NCBI RefSeq assembly: GCF_010725885.1
Contig: NZ_AP022600.1
Coordinates: 1,426,001-1,490,000, forward strand
DNA from: Mycolicibacterium tokaiense
GTDB lineage: Bacteria > Actinomycetota > Actinomycetes > Mycobacteriales > Mycobacteriaceae
Length of the DNA stretch: 64,000 nucleotides
Reading direction: 5' to 3'
The translations under genes and the position numbers were made by a program. Of this stretch, positions 43,845 through 52,196 are shown piece by piece. The notes under the pieces were generated by a model. That model searched no databases and was not told where the DNA came from. It was given only the letters and a program-made list of their open reading frames with translations. How positions within the stretch are numbered: the first letter of the stretch is position 1; every line of letters starts with the position of its first letter.

Positions 43845-44423
43845 GTGTCCAAATCGGTGGTCACCAAGAACGCGCCGACGCGCGGTTTTGCCCGCGAACG
43901 TGTGCTTGATGCCGCACTGGAACTGTTCGCCAAGCACGGTGTCCACGGAACCTCGCTGCAGATGATCGCCGACCGCCTGGGTGTCGGCAAAGGCGCGGTG
44001 TACTACCAGTTCCAATCGAAGGACGAGATCGCACTCGCCGTCGTCCTGCCGATCTTCGAAGACATCGAGCACCTCATCCGCATCGGCGAGCTCCTGCCCA
44101 CCCGGGAAGCGCAGCGCGACGTCGCGGTCAGCGGGCTCGTCGAACTGGCCATCCGGCACCGCAGGATCTCGTCGTTGTTCTACGGCGATCCCACCCTGCA
44201 CCAGATCGTGGAGTCCCACGGCGAATACAAGTCGATCATCGAGCGCTTCTCGGCGCTTCTGCTCGGGCCCGACCCGGACACTGCCACCCGGGTGTCTATG
44301 TCCATGGCCACCGCCGGAATCTATGCCTGCGCAACGGATTCCGCGCTGGCTGACATCAGCGACGACGAACTGCGCACCATCCTGCTCGCCTGCTCGAAGC
44401 GGTGCGCCGACCCCTTGTCCTGA
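43845..44423 (+). CDS. TetR-family regulator of the mmpS-mmpL operon (proposed)
   Basis: A 192-residue TetR protein. The DNA-binding part is at residues about 12-56: RERVLDAALELFAKHGVHGTS, then LQMIADRLGVGKGAVYYQFQSKDE. The ligand domain follows with no cysteine-rich or other special motif. It starts at GTG 43845 behind a very strong ribosome binding site (AAAGGAGGGG at 43831-43840). The divergent arrangement with mmpS and the repeats in the gap point to repression of the pump genes, as for other mycobacterial mmpS-mmpL loci. It is convergent with the ANTAR gene, 6 bp between stops. Confidence 0.88.
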   Translation: MSKSVVTKNAPTRGFARERVLDAALELFAKHGVHGTSLQMIADRLGVGKGAVYYQFQSKDEIALAVVLPIFEDIEHLIRIGELLPTREAQRDVAVSGLVELAIRHRRISSLFYGDPTLHQIVESHGEYKSIIERFSALLLGPDPDTATRVSMSMATAGIYACATDSALADISDDELRTILLACSKRCADPLS

Positions 44424-44429
44424 CGACGG

Positions 44430-45143
44430 TCAGCCGCGGGTGTCGATCACCTGCTGCGCGATGTCGACCAGTGGCGTGTTGCCATCCTGGGACAGTTTGC
44501 GCATCATCTCGAATGCGCGCACGTCATCGACGTCGAACCGCTCCATGATGATGCCCTTGGCCTGCCCGATGCGATCGCGGGACAGCAGCGCCGACTCCAG
44601 TTGTGCCCCTTGCCAATGCGCCACCACCGCTGCTGCCGCGTGTGCGGCCAGCACCGACCCGGTGGTCACCTCCTCCGGGCTCCAGGTCTTGGGCTGCACT
44701 CCGAACAGATTGAGTGCGCCGGCGGTCCGCGCAGACGTGTACAGCCGGTAGGACAAGCCGCTGAGCACACCGATTTCCGCCGCGGCCGCCGAGTAGGCGG
44801 GCCAGCGGGTCTCGGACCGGAAGTCGTCGGTGCGCACCACCAGATCCTGGAGCGCCGCGGACATGCACGGGCCCTCCTGCAGGGTGTGCTGCAACTCATC
44901 GAGCTCGTGCGGCAGAGCCGAGGTGGCTCCGTGGGATTCGAACTTTCCGCCCTTGGTGATCAGCAACACTCCCGCGGCATCAACACCGGGGATCAGCTCG
45001 ACGGCCGCCGCGGATACCTCGGCAAAGATCTCCTCCGACGAGCGGGGTACAGCAACCGAGCGCGCCAGGTCAGCCATGCGCACAGCAAGATGCGTTGGGT
45101 CGGCCACGTGTGCAGGCTGCCCCCTTCCGCCCGACTCAAACAC
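44430..45143 (-). CDS. GAF and ANTAR domain RNA-binding antiterminator
   Basis: A 237-residue protein. Residues about 30-165 form a GAF sensor (EIFAEVSAAAVELIPGVDAAGVLL, LQEGPCMSAA, LSYRLYTSARTAGALNLFG). Residues about 175-232 are an ANTAR domain (LESALLSRDRIGQAKGIIMERFDVD, AFEMMRKLSQDGNTPLVDIAQQVI) that binds paired hairpins in RNA and prevents termination. Such GAF-ANTAR proteins are common in actinobacteria and act on nitrogen, redox or stress genes. It starts at GTG 45143 and follows the epimerase gene by 7 bp on the same strand. Targets not known. Confidence 0.9.
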   Translation of the reverse strand: MFESGGRGQPAHVADPTHLAVRMADLARSVAVPRSSEEIFAEVSAAAVELIPGVDAAGVLLITKGGKFESHGATSALPHELDELQHTLQEGPCMSAALQDLVVRTDDFRSETRWPAYSAAAAEIGVLSGLSYRLYTSARTAGALNLFGVQPKTWSPEEVTTGSVLAAHAAAAVVAHWQGAQLESALLSRDRIGQAKGIIMERFDVDDVRAFEMMRKLSQDGNTPLVDIAQQVIDTRG

Positions 45144-45150
45144 ATCGGTC

Positions 45151-46227
45151 TCACGGCACGCGGCGAGTGGTCACCTGCCCGGCGGTCAGGTCGCGGACGA
45201 GCTGCTCGAGCATGGAGCGGCGCCGCAGCGGCGGGCTCACCGTGTGAGCCCCCTCCGAGACCCCGGCCAGCACATCGGCCAGCGCATCGGTGGCCGACCA
45301 CTGCGGCGCCCATTCCAGCTCCCGGCGGGCGCGTCCGGTGTCCAGCAGCGGCACCGAGAACGCCAGGTCCAGCCAACCCCGGTCGATCGGCTGCAGGCGT
45401 GCCCGCCAGCTCAGGTCCACCGCAGCCCCGAGCAAACCGGACGGAACCTGAATTGCTTTGGCGCCCAGTACCTTCGCTACTGTATCGCGATCCAGGGGCG
45501 GCTCGCCGGCCAGGTTGAACGCTCCCCTTGCGCGCCTGTGTACGACGGCCACCAGCGCAGTCGCCACGTCATCGGCGTGGATCAGCGGGATGCACAGCGC
45601 ACGGTCCAGGGGCAGCACCGGCAGCAGCGGCAGCACCCGCATCGGTATCCAGGCGGGCAACCCGTAACGCATCAGCCCGCTGGCGGCGGCGCGTTGCACG
45701 ATGAACCCTGGCCGGGCGCGCGCGATCAGCACCCCGCCATCAGCGTTGTCACGTTCGTAGACGTCCAGCAGTGCCTCCGCGGCGGACTTGTCCCGGCTGT
45801 AGGGCGAGCTCCGGACACCGGACGTGGACCAGGCCTCGTCAACGCGCTCACCGTACCGACCGGGGGCGTAGGTCCCCACCGAGGACATGTGGACCAGCTG
45901 GGGAACCTGTGCACGGTGCGCCGCATCCAGCACCGCCTGTGTGCCACCGACGCCCAGCCGGGTCAGGTACTCGGTGTTGCGCGTGGGCTGAAAGCCCCAG
46001 GCCAGATGGATCACCGCGTCGGCGCCGACGAAGATCCCGGCTAGCTGCCCGCCGGCGCGGTCCTCGGCCAGATCCACGGCGTGCCAGGTCATGTCGCGGT
46101 AGTCGCCCTCCAGGGCGGGCGGCCGGCGCACCACACCGACCAGCTCGTGGCCGGGGTCGGCACGCCGCAGCACCCGCAGCACGGCCGTGCCGACATTGCC
46201 GGACGCACCGGTGATCACAATCCGCAT
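45151..46227 (-). CDS. NAD-dependent epimerase/dehydratase (extended SDR)
   Basis: A 358-residue extended SDR. It starts with ITGASGNVGTAVLR (G-x-x-G-x-x-G nucleotide motif at residues 7-13), has AVIHLAWGF, the serine region VHMSSVGTYAPG, and the Y-x3-K pair as SPYSRDKSAAEALL. The C-terminal quarter is extended and contains a mostly helical region after VALSWRARLQP-like segments. It may act on a sugar nucleotide or a lipid; mycobacteria have several such reductases of unknown substrate. Divergent from the Rieske-protein gene across 71 bp. Confidence 0.86.
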   Translation of the reverse strand: MRIVITGASGNVGTAVLRVLRRADPGHELVGVVRRPPALEGDYRDMTWHAVDLAEDRAGGQLAGIFVGADAVIHLAWGFQPTRNTEYLTRLGVGGTQAVLDAAHRAQVPQLVHMSSVGTYAPGRYGERVDEAWSTSGVRSSPYSRDKSAAEALLDVYERDNADGGVLIARARPGFIVQRAAASGLMRYGLPAWIPMRVLPLLPVLPLDRALCIPLIHADDVATALVAVVHRRARGAFNLAGEPPLDRDTVAKVLGAKAIQVPSGLLGAAVDLSWRARLQPIDRGWLDLAFSVPLLDTGRARRELEWAPQWSATDALADVLAGVSEGAHTVSPPLRRRSMLEQLVRDLTAGQVTTRRVP

Positions 46228-46298
46228 GCAGGGCGGGTTTCCGACGAAATCGGTTCCAAACTCCGTTTCACCGCCTGCACGGCGGGTAAAGCCGGGCG

Positions 46299-46748
46299 AT
46301 GAAACTGCGCTGCGATCCGCACGGCAAGGGTGTCGACACCCCCGGCCCGCTCCCGCCGGTGACCCATGACCACCCGGTACGTGCGGTGGGCCGACGACTG
46401 GTGGAGGTCGACCGACTCGATGAACGCGGTGTCGTCGAAGTCGACACCGATGACCACGGCGTGCTCGCGGTGGGGGTCACTCCCGATGGCGCACCGTTCG
46501 CGGTGGGCAACCTGTGCCGGCATCAGTTCGCCAAACTGGGCCAGGGTCGGGTGAACGCCGACGGTTGTCTCGAGTGCCCTTGGCACCGAGCCGATTACGA
46601 CGTGCACACCGGCGCCATGCGGTCGGGCCCCAAGGGGCGGGTGTTCGGGTTCCTGCCCTATTCGGCGGCCATCACGGCGTTCGGTCGCATCGCCACACTG
46701 CGGACCTTCCCGGTCGAGGTGCGCGACGGCGCCATCTGGCTGTCCTGA
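46299..46748 (+). CDS. Rieske [2Fe-2S] domain protein
   Basis: A 149-residue protein with a single Rieske domain: NLCRHQFAKLGQG gives the first Cys-His pair, and LECPWHRADYDVHTGAMRSGPKG gives the second (C-x2-H), with the flanking glycine-proline loop. There is no catalytic oxygenase domain, so it is a ferredoxin-like electron carrier or the small component of a monooxygenase. No oxygenase gene is adjacent. The N-terminal 40 residues are not part of the fold and could contain a later true start. An electron-transfer partner for the Rieske oxygenase at 25142 is possible but there is no linkage. Confidence 0.8.
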   Translation: MKLRCDPHGKGVDTPGPLPPVTHDHPVRAVGRRLVEVDRLDERGVVEVDTDDHGVLAVGVTPDGAPFAVGNLCRHQFAKLGQGRVNADGCLECPWHRADYDVHTGAMRSGPKGRVFGFLPYSAAITAFGRIATLRTFPVEVRDGAIWLS

Positions 46749-46759
46749 CCCGCCGCGCG

Positions 46760-47452
46760 CTAGATCCGGCCGACGGCGTAGGCGGCGCCCTCGCTGACCT
46801 GCCCGTTGAAGGGGTAGAGGCCGTGCGCCACCGTGGGGCTGCCGCCGAACGCCCCCTCGCAGATGGTGTCGCCGCGGGCGCACAGTTCCAGTGTCTTGTC
46901 GGTGAAAGCCGGTCCGATCTGGACCGCCGGGGCGTTGTAACTGCGCAGGAACTGCTCGGACGGCAGGCCGAAGAGCACCACCGCAGCCACATTGTCGGCC
47001 ACGTCGGCGGGCAGCGCAGGCGGCACCAGGTCGGTCGGCACCTCCGGCGGGGCCACCGGCGCGGTGGTGAAGCCGCCCACAGCGGCCCCCTGGGAGTAGC
47101 CGCCCAGGATCAGCCGGGTGTCGGGGCAGGCGGCAGCCATGGTCTGGATTCGGGCCTCCGCGTCGCGCACCCCGTCGGTGACACTGCGGACGATGTCGAG
47201 GCGGTCGTTGAAGTTGCCGCTGGCCGGATAGTTCACCGGATACACCCCGACGGAGCGGCCACCGGCCTGGTTGCGTACCGAGTCGACGAAGGCTTGGCCC
47301 ACCCCGCCCACACCGGGCGTTTCGCCGGTACCGCGGGCGAAGATCACCTCTGCATCGGGGCACGCGGGTTCGGCAGCCGCCGTCGGGGCACCGATGAGGG
47401 CACCCGCGGCGCCGGTTGCGCAGAGCAGGCCGAACAGGTTGCGGAAAGTCAT
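46760..47452 (-). CDS. Secreted cutinase-family serine hydrolase (first of tandem pair)
   Basis: A 230-residue exported esterase. Signal peptide MTFRNLFGLLCATGAAGALIG, cut near TAAA-EP. The mature fold has ACPDAEVIFARGTGETPG, the nucleophile elbow GGYSQGAAVGG, the acid in the segment LCARGDTICEG and the histidine in VAHGLYPFNG. Cysteine pairs of cutinases are present (ACPD with AACPD, and LCA with ICE). It probably hydrolyses esters at the cell surface. In-frame ATGs at 47464 and 47485 could extend the start. It lies 35 bp downstream of the second cutinase gene, and their similarity suggests tandem duplication. Confidence 0.92.
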   Translation of the reverse strand: MTFRNLFGLLCATGAAGALIGAPTAAAEPACPDAEVIFARGTGETPGVGGVGQAFVDSVRNQAGGRSVGVYPVNYPASGNFNDRLDIVRSVTDGVRDAEARIQTMAAACPDTRLILGGYSQGAAVGGFTTAPVAPPEVPTDLVPPALPADVADNVAAVVLFGLPSEQFLRSYNAPAVQIGPAFTDKTLELCARGDTICEGAFGGSPTVAHGLYPFNGQVSEGAAYAVGRI

Positions 47453-47487
47453 GGCTATTCCCATACCCACCGTCGGCGCCGGCAAAA

Positions 47488-48144
47488 TTACAGTTTGCTG
47501 ACGGCGTACACCGCGGCGCGCGACACCATGCCGTTGACCGGGTAGAGCCGGTGCGCGGCACGGGGTCCGTCCAGGATGCCTTCACACACGGCGTCACCCG
47601 GTGCACACAGGTCCATGGTCTTGAACGCAAACCGCGGCCCGATGATGATCCGGGTGACGCTGTAGCGCGGCAACAGCTCACCGGATGGTTTGCCGAAGAA
47701 CACCACGGCGGCCACGTGGTCGGACACCTCGGCAGGCAACGGTGTGCTGGTCAGCATGCCGGTGAGCGCGGCGCCCTGCGAATACCCCGCGAGCACCAGC
47801 TTGGTGTCGGGGCAGCGCCGCACCATCCACATCAGGTGATCGGCCTCGTCCCGCACGCCGGCCGCGATGGTCTGGGCGATCTCCGGGCGATTGGCGAAAT
47901 TGCTGCTGGCCGCGTACCGCACCGCGTACACGCCGACCGACCGCCTGCCGGCCTGAGAACGAACGGCGTCGACGAAGGCTCGCCCCACGCCACCGACGCC
48001 CGGCGGCTCCCCGCTGCCGCGGGCGAACACCACCTCGATGTCGGGGCACGGTTCGGCAATGGCCGCCGGGGCATCCAGTGGCGTCCAGGCCGCCGCGACG
48101 GCCGTCACCACGGCTGCGACGATCCGGGCCCACCGCGTCGTCAT
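47488..48144 (-). CDS. Secreted cutinase-family serine hydrolase (second of tandem pair)
   Basis: A 218-residue paralogue of the adjacent cutinase. Signal peptide MTTRWARIVAAVVTAVAAAW, cut near AAIA-EP. Core motifs PCPDIEVVFARGSGEPPG, LAGYSQGAALTG (nucleophile serine), LCAPGDAVCEG (acid aspartate) and AAHRLYPVNG (histidine) are complete. It lacks the proline- and valine-rich insert of about 14 residues that the other copy has after the nucleophile. It is transcribed first of the pair and is divergent from the helD gene across 89 bp. Confidence 0.92.
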   Translation of the reverse strand: MTTRWARIVAAVVTAVAAAWTPLDAPAAIAEPCPDIEVVFARGSGEPPGVGGVGRAFVDAVRSQAGRRSVGVYAVRYAASSNFANRPEIAQTIAAGVRDEADHLMWMVRRCPDTKLVLAGYSQGAALTGMLTSTPLPAEVSDHVAAVVFFGKPSGELLPRYSVTRIIIGPRFAFKTMDLCAPGDAVCEGILDGPRAAHRLYPVNGMVSRAAVYAVSKL

Positions 48145-48233
48145 GTCTCCCCCCGGGCGGACTCGTGGAATGCGTTGCCGGTCAGCAATTTCGCCGGACC
48201 AGGATAATCGACAGCGACGACGTGAGGAGTCAG

Positions 48234-50402
48234 GTGCCGGAAGATGATTACCGACAGGTCCTGTCGGCAGAGCAGAGCTACGTCGAGGAGCTCTATACGC
48301 GGCTCGATGCCGAGCGCGCCCGGTTGCAGGCGCGCTACAGCGCCGCGCTGCGCGGCCACGACGACCGTGAGGGTGCAGCGTTGCTGGAACGCGATGTCGA
48401 GGTACGGGCGGTGGCCAAGCAGCTGGCGCGGGTGGACGTCGCCGACCACGGTCTGTGCTTCGGCCGCCTCGACAGCACCGCCGGTGAGCGGTTGTACATC
48501 GGCAGGATCGGTATCGGGGTGGAGATCGCCGACGCCGACCCGCTGTTGATCGACTGGCGCGCCCCCGCGGCGCAGGCCTTCTACACCGCGACGACGGCGC
48601 ACCCGGAGGGTATGGCCCGACGGCGGCAGTTCCACTCCCGCGGGCGCGCGGTGGTCGACTTCACCGACGAGGAGTTCGGCACTCCGCATGCGGGAGCGCG
48701 CGGGGACGCCGCACTGCTGGCCGCCGTCACCGCGCCGCGGGGTGAGGGCATGCGCGACATCGTGGCGACCATCCAGGCCGAGCAGGACCGGATCATCCGT
48801 CTGGACAACCCCGGCGTGCTCGTCATCGAAGGCGGTCCCGGCACCGGCAAGACGGTGGTGGCCCTGCACCGGGTGGCCTACCTGCTCTACACCCAGCGGG
48901 CCCGATTCGAGCGGCATGGCGTACTCATCGTCGGGCCCAACCAGGCCTTCCTCAACCACATCGGCCGGGTGCTGCCGTCGCTGGGTGAGTCCGACGCGGT
49001 GTTCATGACCACCGGCGACCTGGTCCCGGGCCTGCAGGTCAGCGCCCAGGACTCGGCCGACGCGGCCCGGTTCAAGGGCTCGCTGAAGATGCTCGACGTG
49101 CTCGCCGCAGCCATCGCGGACTGGCAGCGCCTCCCTGAGGACCCGATCCCGATCGAACTCACCGACACCGAGGTGCGCATCGATGCGCCCACGGTCGAGT
49201 GGGCCAGGCAGGAGGCCCGCGACAGCGGACTGCCGCACAACGACGCCAGGGCCAAGTTCCGCGAGATCATCGTCTACGTCCTGACCGAACGGGCCACCAG
49301 TCGGATCGCCCGTGGCTGGCTGTCGCGGGAGGACACCGGAGCGTGGGCGGAGCTGCGTTCGGATCTGTCCGCCGAACTCGACGACCACGAACAGGTGAGC
49401 GCGGCCATCGACAGGCTGTGGCCGATCCTCACGCCGGAACAGGTGCTCGATGCGCTTTACAGCTCACCGGAGCGATTGAGCACCGCCGGCGCGGATCCTG
49501 CGCTCTTTCGTGAGGACGGCTCGGCGTGGACCGTCTCGGACGTGCCGCTGCTCGACGAGCTGATCGACATGCTGGGCCGCGATCGCCGGGCCGAGGCCGC
49601 CGCCGAGCGCGAGCGGGAGGAGGAAGAGGCGTACGCGGCCGGGGTGCTCGATCTGATGATCGATCGCGAAGACCTGATGGACGACGAGGACAAGCTGCTG
49701 GCCGGCGACGTCATCGACGCCGAGAAACTGGCCGACCGCTTCACCGAACGCGATACCCGTGACCTGGCCACCCGGGCCGCCGCGGATCGCGACTGGACCT
49801 ATCGCCACGTGGTCGTCGACGAGGCCCAGGAACTCTCGGAGATGGACTGGCGGGTGCTGATGCGGCGCTGCCCCAGCCGGTCGTTCACGGTGGTCGGGGA
49901 TCTGGCCCAGCGCCGGTCGGCGGCGGGCGCCCCCACCTGGGGCGCGATGCTCGACCCGTACGTGCCGGGCCGGTGGGTGTATCGCACGCTGTCGGTCAAC
50001 TACCGCACCCCGGCCGAGATCATGGAGGTGGCCGCGTCGTTGCTGACCGAGATCGCCCCCGGGGTGACCCCGCCGGAATCGGTGCGCTCCAGTGGCAACG
50101 CACCCTGGGCCCGTCAGGTCGATGCCGACGAATTGCCCGCGTCGATCGCCGAATTCGTGAGCCGGGAGGCCGATCTGGACGGCACCAGCGTGGTCATCGG
50201 CCCGCCGGGCATGCCCGGCACGGTGCCCCCGTCGGAGACCAAGGGACTGGAGTTCGATGCCGTGCTGGTGGTCGAGCCGGATCAGATCCTGGCCTCCGAA
50301 GGCGGCGGCGCAGAACTGTACGTCGCCCTGACGCGGGCCACGCAACGGCTCGGTGTGTTGCACACCCGCCCCCTGCCGGAGGCGTTGCGCGGCCTCACCT
50401 GA
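48234..50402 (+). CDS. helD: HelD, UvrD-like ATPase that frees stalled RNA polymerase
   Basis: A 722-residue superfamily 1 motor. The N-terminal arm is a coiled-coil (EQSYVEELYTRLDAERARLQA) for RNA polymerase's secondary channel. GRIGIGVEIADADPLLIDWRAPAAQAFY is the HelD-specific block. Walker A is GGPGTGKTVVALHR (Lys206), Walker B is VVDEAQELSEMDWR, motif III is VVGDLAQRRSA, and SETKGLEFDAVLVVEPDQ with ALTRATQRLGVLH form motifs V-VI. Length matches the mycobacterial HelD, shorter than the Bacillus one. HelD opens polymerase and clears it from DNA and, in some actinobacteria, gives rifampicin tolerance. The start is GTG 48234 behind GAGGAG; earlier GTGs are less well placed. Confidence 0.9.
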   Translation: MPEDDYRQVLSAEQSYVEELYTRLDAERARLQARYSAALRGHDDREGAALLERDVEVRAVAKQLARVDVADHGLCFGRLDSTAGERLYIGRIGIGVEIADADPLLIDWRAPAAQAFYTATTAHPEGMARRRQFHSRGRAVVDFTDEEFGTPHAGARGDAALLAAVTAPRGEGMRDIVATIQAEQDRIIRLDNPGVLVIEGGPGTGKTVVALHRVAYLLYTQRARFERHGVLIVGPNQAFLNHIGRVLPSLGESDAVFMTTGDLVPGLQVSAQDSADAARFKGSLKMLDVLAAAIADWQRLPEDPIPIELTDTEVRIDAPTVEWARQEARDSGLPHNDARAKFREIIVYVLTERATSRIARGWLSREDTGAWAELRSDLSAELDDHEQVSAAIDRLWPILTPEQVLDALYSSPERLSTAGADPALFREDGSAWTVSDVPLLDELIDMLGRDRRAEAAAEREREEEEAYAAGVLDLMIDREDLMDDEDKLLAGDVIDAEKLADRFTERDTRDLATRAAADRDWTYRHVVVDEAQELSEMDWRVLMRRCPSRSFTVVGDLAQRRSAAGAPTWGAMLDPYVPGRWVYRTLSVNYRTPAEIMEVAASLLTEIAPGVTPPESVRSSGNAPWARQVDADELPASIAEFVSREADLDGTSVVIGPPGMPGTVPPSETKGLEFDAVLVVEPDQILASEGGGAELYVALTRATQRLGVLHTRPLPEALRGLT

Positions 50403-50768
50403 TCACAGTGCGGGGGTGGTGGGTTGCAGCACCGCTGCTTCCACCGCCTCCGTGCGCAGGTGTTCGAACTTCACGTAGTCCGGGTCGACGATCATCTCGG
50501 CGAAATGTCGACGACTCGGGTACCGGATCAATGCCACCATGTCCCAGGTGCGGCCGTCTGCGGCCAGCGGCGGTGCACCCACGCCGCCGTAGACGATCTC
50601 GACGCCGTAGCGCTGCTTGACCCCGGTGGTCTCGAAGTTCTCGATGTACGACTGGTACTTGGCGGCACCGCCGTCCGGGACGAACTTCAGCAGGTTGAGC
50701 ATCACCACCGGCCCCCCGTCGTCCTCGTCGAGGAACTGCTGCACCACTGTGTCATCGAGACCCGACAT
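50403..50768 (-). CDS. DUF1330-like dimeric alpha/beta barrel protein
   Basis: A 121-residue protein with PVVMLNLLKFVPDGGAAKYQSYIE, VEIVYGGVG, and WDMVALIRYPSRRHFAEMIVDPDYVKFEHLRTEAVEAAVL. The last block, with its Y-P-S-R and M-x-x-D-P-x-Y, is the DUF1330/EthD-like barrel motif. Such proteins bind or cleave small metabolites; activity is unknown. The ATG at 50768 follows GGAGGAAAAT. It is divergent from a TetR gene with 68 bp between, a common repressor-target pair. The stop abuts the helD stop. Confidence 0.82.
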   Translation of the reverse strand: MSGLDDTVVQQFLDEDDGGPVVMLNLLKFVPDGGAAKYQSYIENFETTGVKQRYGVEIVYGGVGAPPLAADGRTWDMVALIRYPSRRHFAEMIVDPDYVKFEHLRTEAVEAAVLQPTTPAL

Positions 50769-50783
50769 ATTTTCCTCCATCAC

Positions 50784-50805
50784 TTACTTGCCATACATCA
50801 AGCAA
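50784..50805. promoter_or_regulatory. Imperfect inverted repeat in the DUF1330/tetR gap
   Basis: TTACTTG (50784-50790) and CAAGCAA (50799-50805) form an inverted repeat with six of seven bases paired and 8 bp between. The gap is AT-rich compared with its surroundings. It is the best candidate operator for the divergent TetR protein. Confidence 0.45.
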
Positions 50806-50836
50806 CTTTAACGGTGCGAGCGTTACTGTCAACCCC

Positions 50837-51478
50837 ATGCCGGAATCAGCCCAATCCGCCCGCCGCACCCAGGAACAGCGACGCACCGACGCCCGGCGCC
50901 GGGTGGTCGACGCCGCCACCGAGCTGGTGGCACACCGGGGTTCGCGATCGGTCTCGCTGGCCGACGTCGGCACGGCGGCCGGCTACAGCCGGGGCATCGT
51001 GAACCATCACTTCGGCTCCAAGGACCGACTACTGGCCGCGGTGCTGGAGCACTCCCAGAACTTCGCGGAGCCCCCGGAGGCACCCAGCGGCCTCGGCCGG
51101 CTGACCTCGCTGATCACCACCTACCTGGGCGTGATCCGCCGCCGCTCCCCCAAACCCGAGGCGTTCCTGCAGCTGTGGTCGGAGTCGATGTGCACGGGCT
51201 CGGACCTGGGACCGCTGTTCGCCGAACGCGATTCGTGGTTCCGCGAGCTCCTGGCCGGCCACATCCGCGACGGCATCGCCGACGGCTCCATCCGCCCCGA
51301 CGCCGATCCCGCCACCACCGCACTGATCGTGGCGGGCATGTTGCGTGGCACCGCGATGCTGCTGTTCTCCACCGCCCGGGACGTCGAGGCCGAGTCAATC
51401 GCCGCCGACGCAGCGGCCATGGTGCAACGTGACCTCGCCGCTACCGCCACGCGAAAACGGGCTGCTCCAGCTCGTTGA
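50837..51478 (+). CDS. TetR-family regulator
   Basis: A 213-residue TetR protein. The helix-turn-helix at about residues 20-66 reads RRRVVDAATELVAHRGSRSVS, LADVGTAAGYSRGIVNHHFGSKDRLL. The C-terminal ligand domain has the helical set PEAFLQLWSESMCTGSDLG, ALIVAGMLRGTAMLLFS. It probably represses the divergent DUF1330 gene and itself. The tail overlaps the convergent Nudix gene by 38 bp. Confidence 0.87.
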   Translation: MPESAQSARRTQEQRRTDARRRVVDAATELVAHRGSRSVSLADVGTAAGYSRGIVNHHFGSKDRLLAAVLEHSQNFAEPPEAPSGLGRLTSLITTYLGVIRRRSPKPEAFLQLWSESMCTGSDLGPLFAERDSWFRELLAGHIRDGIADGSIRPDADPATTALIVAGMLRGTAMLLFSTARDVEAESIAADAAAMVQRDLAATATRKRAAPAR

Positions 51479-52175
51479 CCGGCTCGGAGCGACCCTCCAG
51501 CCCCAGCCAGCGCACCTGCAGCAGCACGGCGCCGGTCGGCGCGTGAATCAGGTCGTGCCCCAGAGGAACCTGCACCACCGGCCGCGGGCTCTCGGGAATG
51601 GTGATGAAGCGCGGAGAGTCCTCGCGCAACAGCTGGTGCAGCCCCACCCGGTAGACGGCCACCACCTCATCGGGCGACGGGCGCAGGTCGAGGCGGCCGC
51701 CACCCCACACCACCACCGGGGTGATGACGTACCCGGAGCGGGTCGGATAGTCGTCGAGCAACCCCAGGACCGCCGACTCCGGCAGCCGCACCCCCACCTC
51801 CTCATCGAGCTCGCGCAACGCCGCGTGCTCGGATGTCTCACCTGGGTCCAGCCGCCCACCGGGCAACGCCCACTGCGCGGAATGCGAACTGAGCCGGGAT
51901 GCCCTGCGGCACAGCAAGAACGAGGCGCCGCCGGCGACGTCGACCATGCGTCCGTCCAGGTTCTGCTCGGGCGCGATCCGACCGTCCATCCAGTCGTCGG
52001 GCAGCTGCGGATCCACCCGGTCCTCACCGGCCACCGAGTCCACCAGCACCACCGCTACCGCCGCGCGCCGCTTGGACTCATCCGTCACTGCCCGGCGGCG
52101 GTGCGCGGCCAGGTTCCGGGCGATCCGGTCGCGCAGAGTCTCGTCGTAGGCGATCGGGTCAGGGGTGCTCGTCAC
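51441..52175 (-). CDS. Nudix hydrolase
   Basis: A 244-residue protein. The Nudix box is perfect: GGRLDPGETSEHAALRELDEEVG follows G-x5-E-x7-R-E-U-x-E-E-x-G, coded near 51790-51865. ASFLLCRRASRLSSHSAQWALPGG leads into it, as in the CoA pyrophosphatase-like and NrtR-type Nudix proteins. N- and C-terminal extensions of about 90 and 100 residues are longer than a minimal Nudix enzyme. It should cleave a nucleoside diphosphate derivative such as CoA or ADP-ribose. Convergent overlap with the TetR gene. Confidence 0.87.
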   Translation of the reverse strand: MTSTPDPIAYDETLRDRIARNLAAHRRRAVTDESKRRAAVAVVLVDSVAGEDRVDPQLPDDWMDGRIAPEQNLDGRMVDVAGGASFLLCRRASRLSSHSAQWALPGGRLDPGETSEHAALRELDEEVGVRLPESAVLGLLDDYPTRSGYVITPVVVWGGGRLDLRPSPDEVVAVYRVGLHQLLREDSPRFITIPESPRPVVQVPLGHDLIHAPTGAVLLQVRWLGLEGRSEPVNELEQPVFAWR

Positions 52176-52196
52176 CTCCCGACCATAAGGTGTGGG

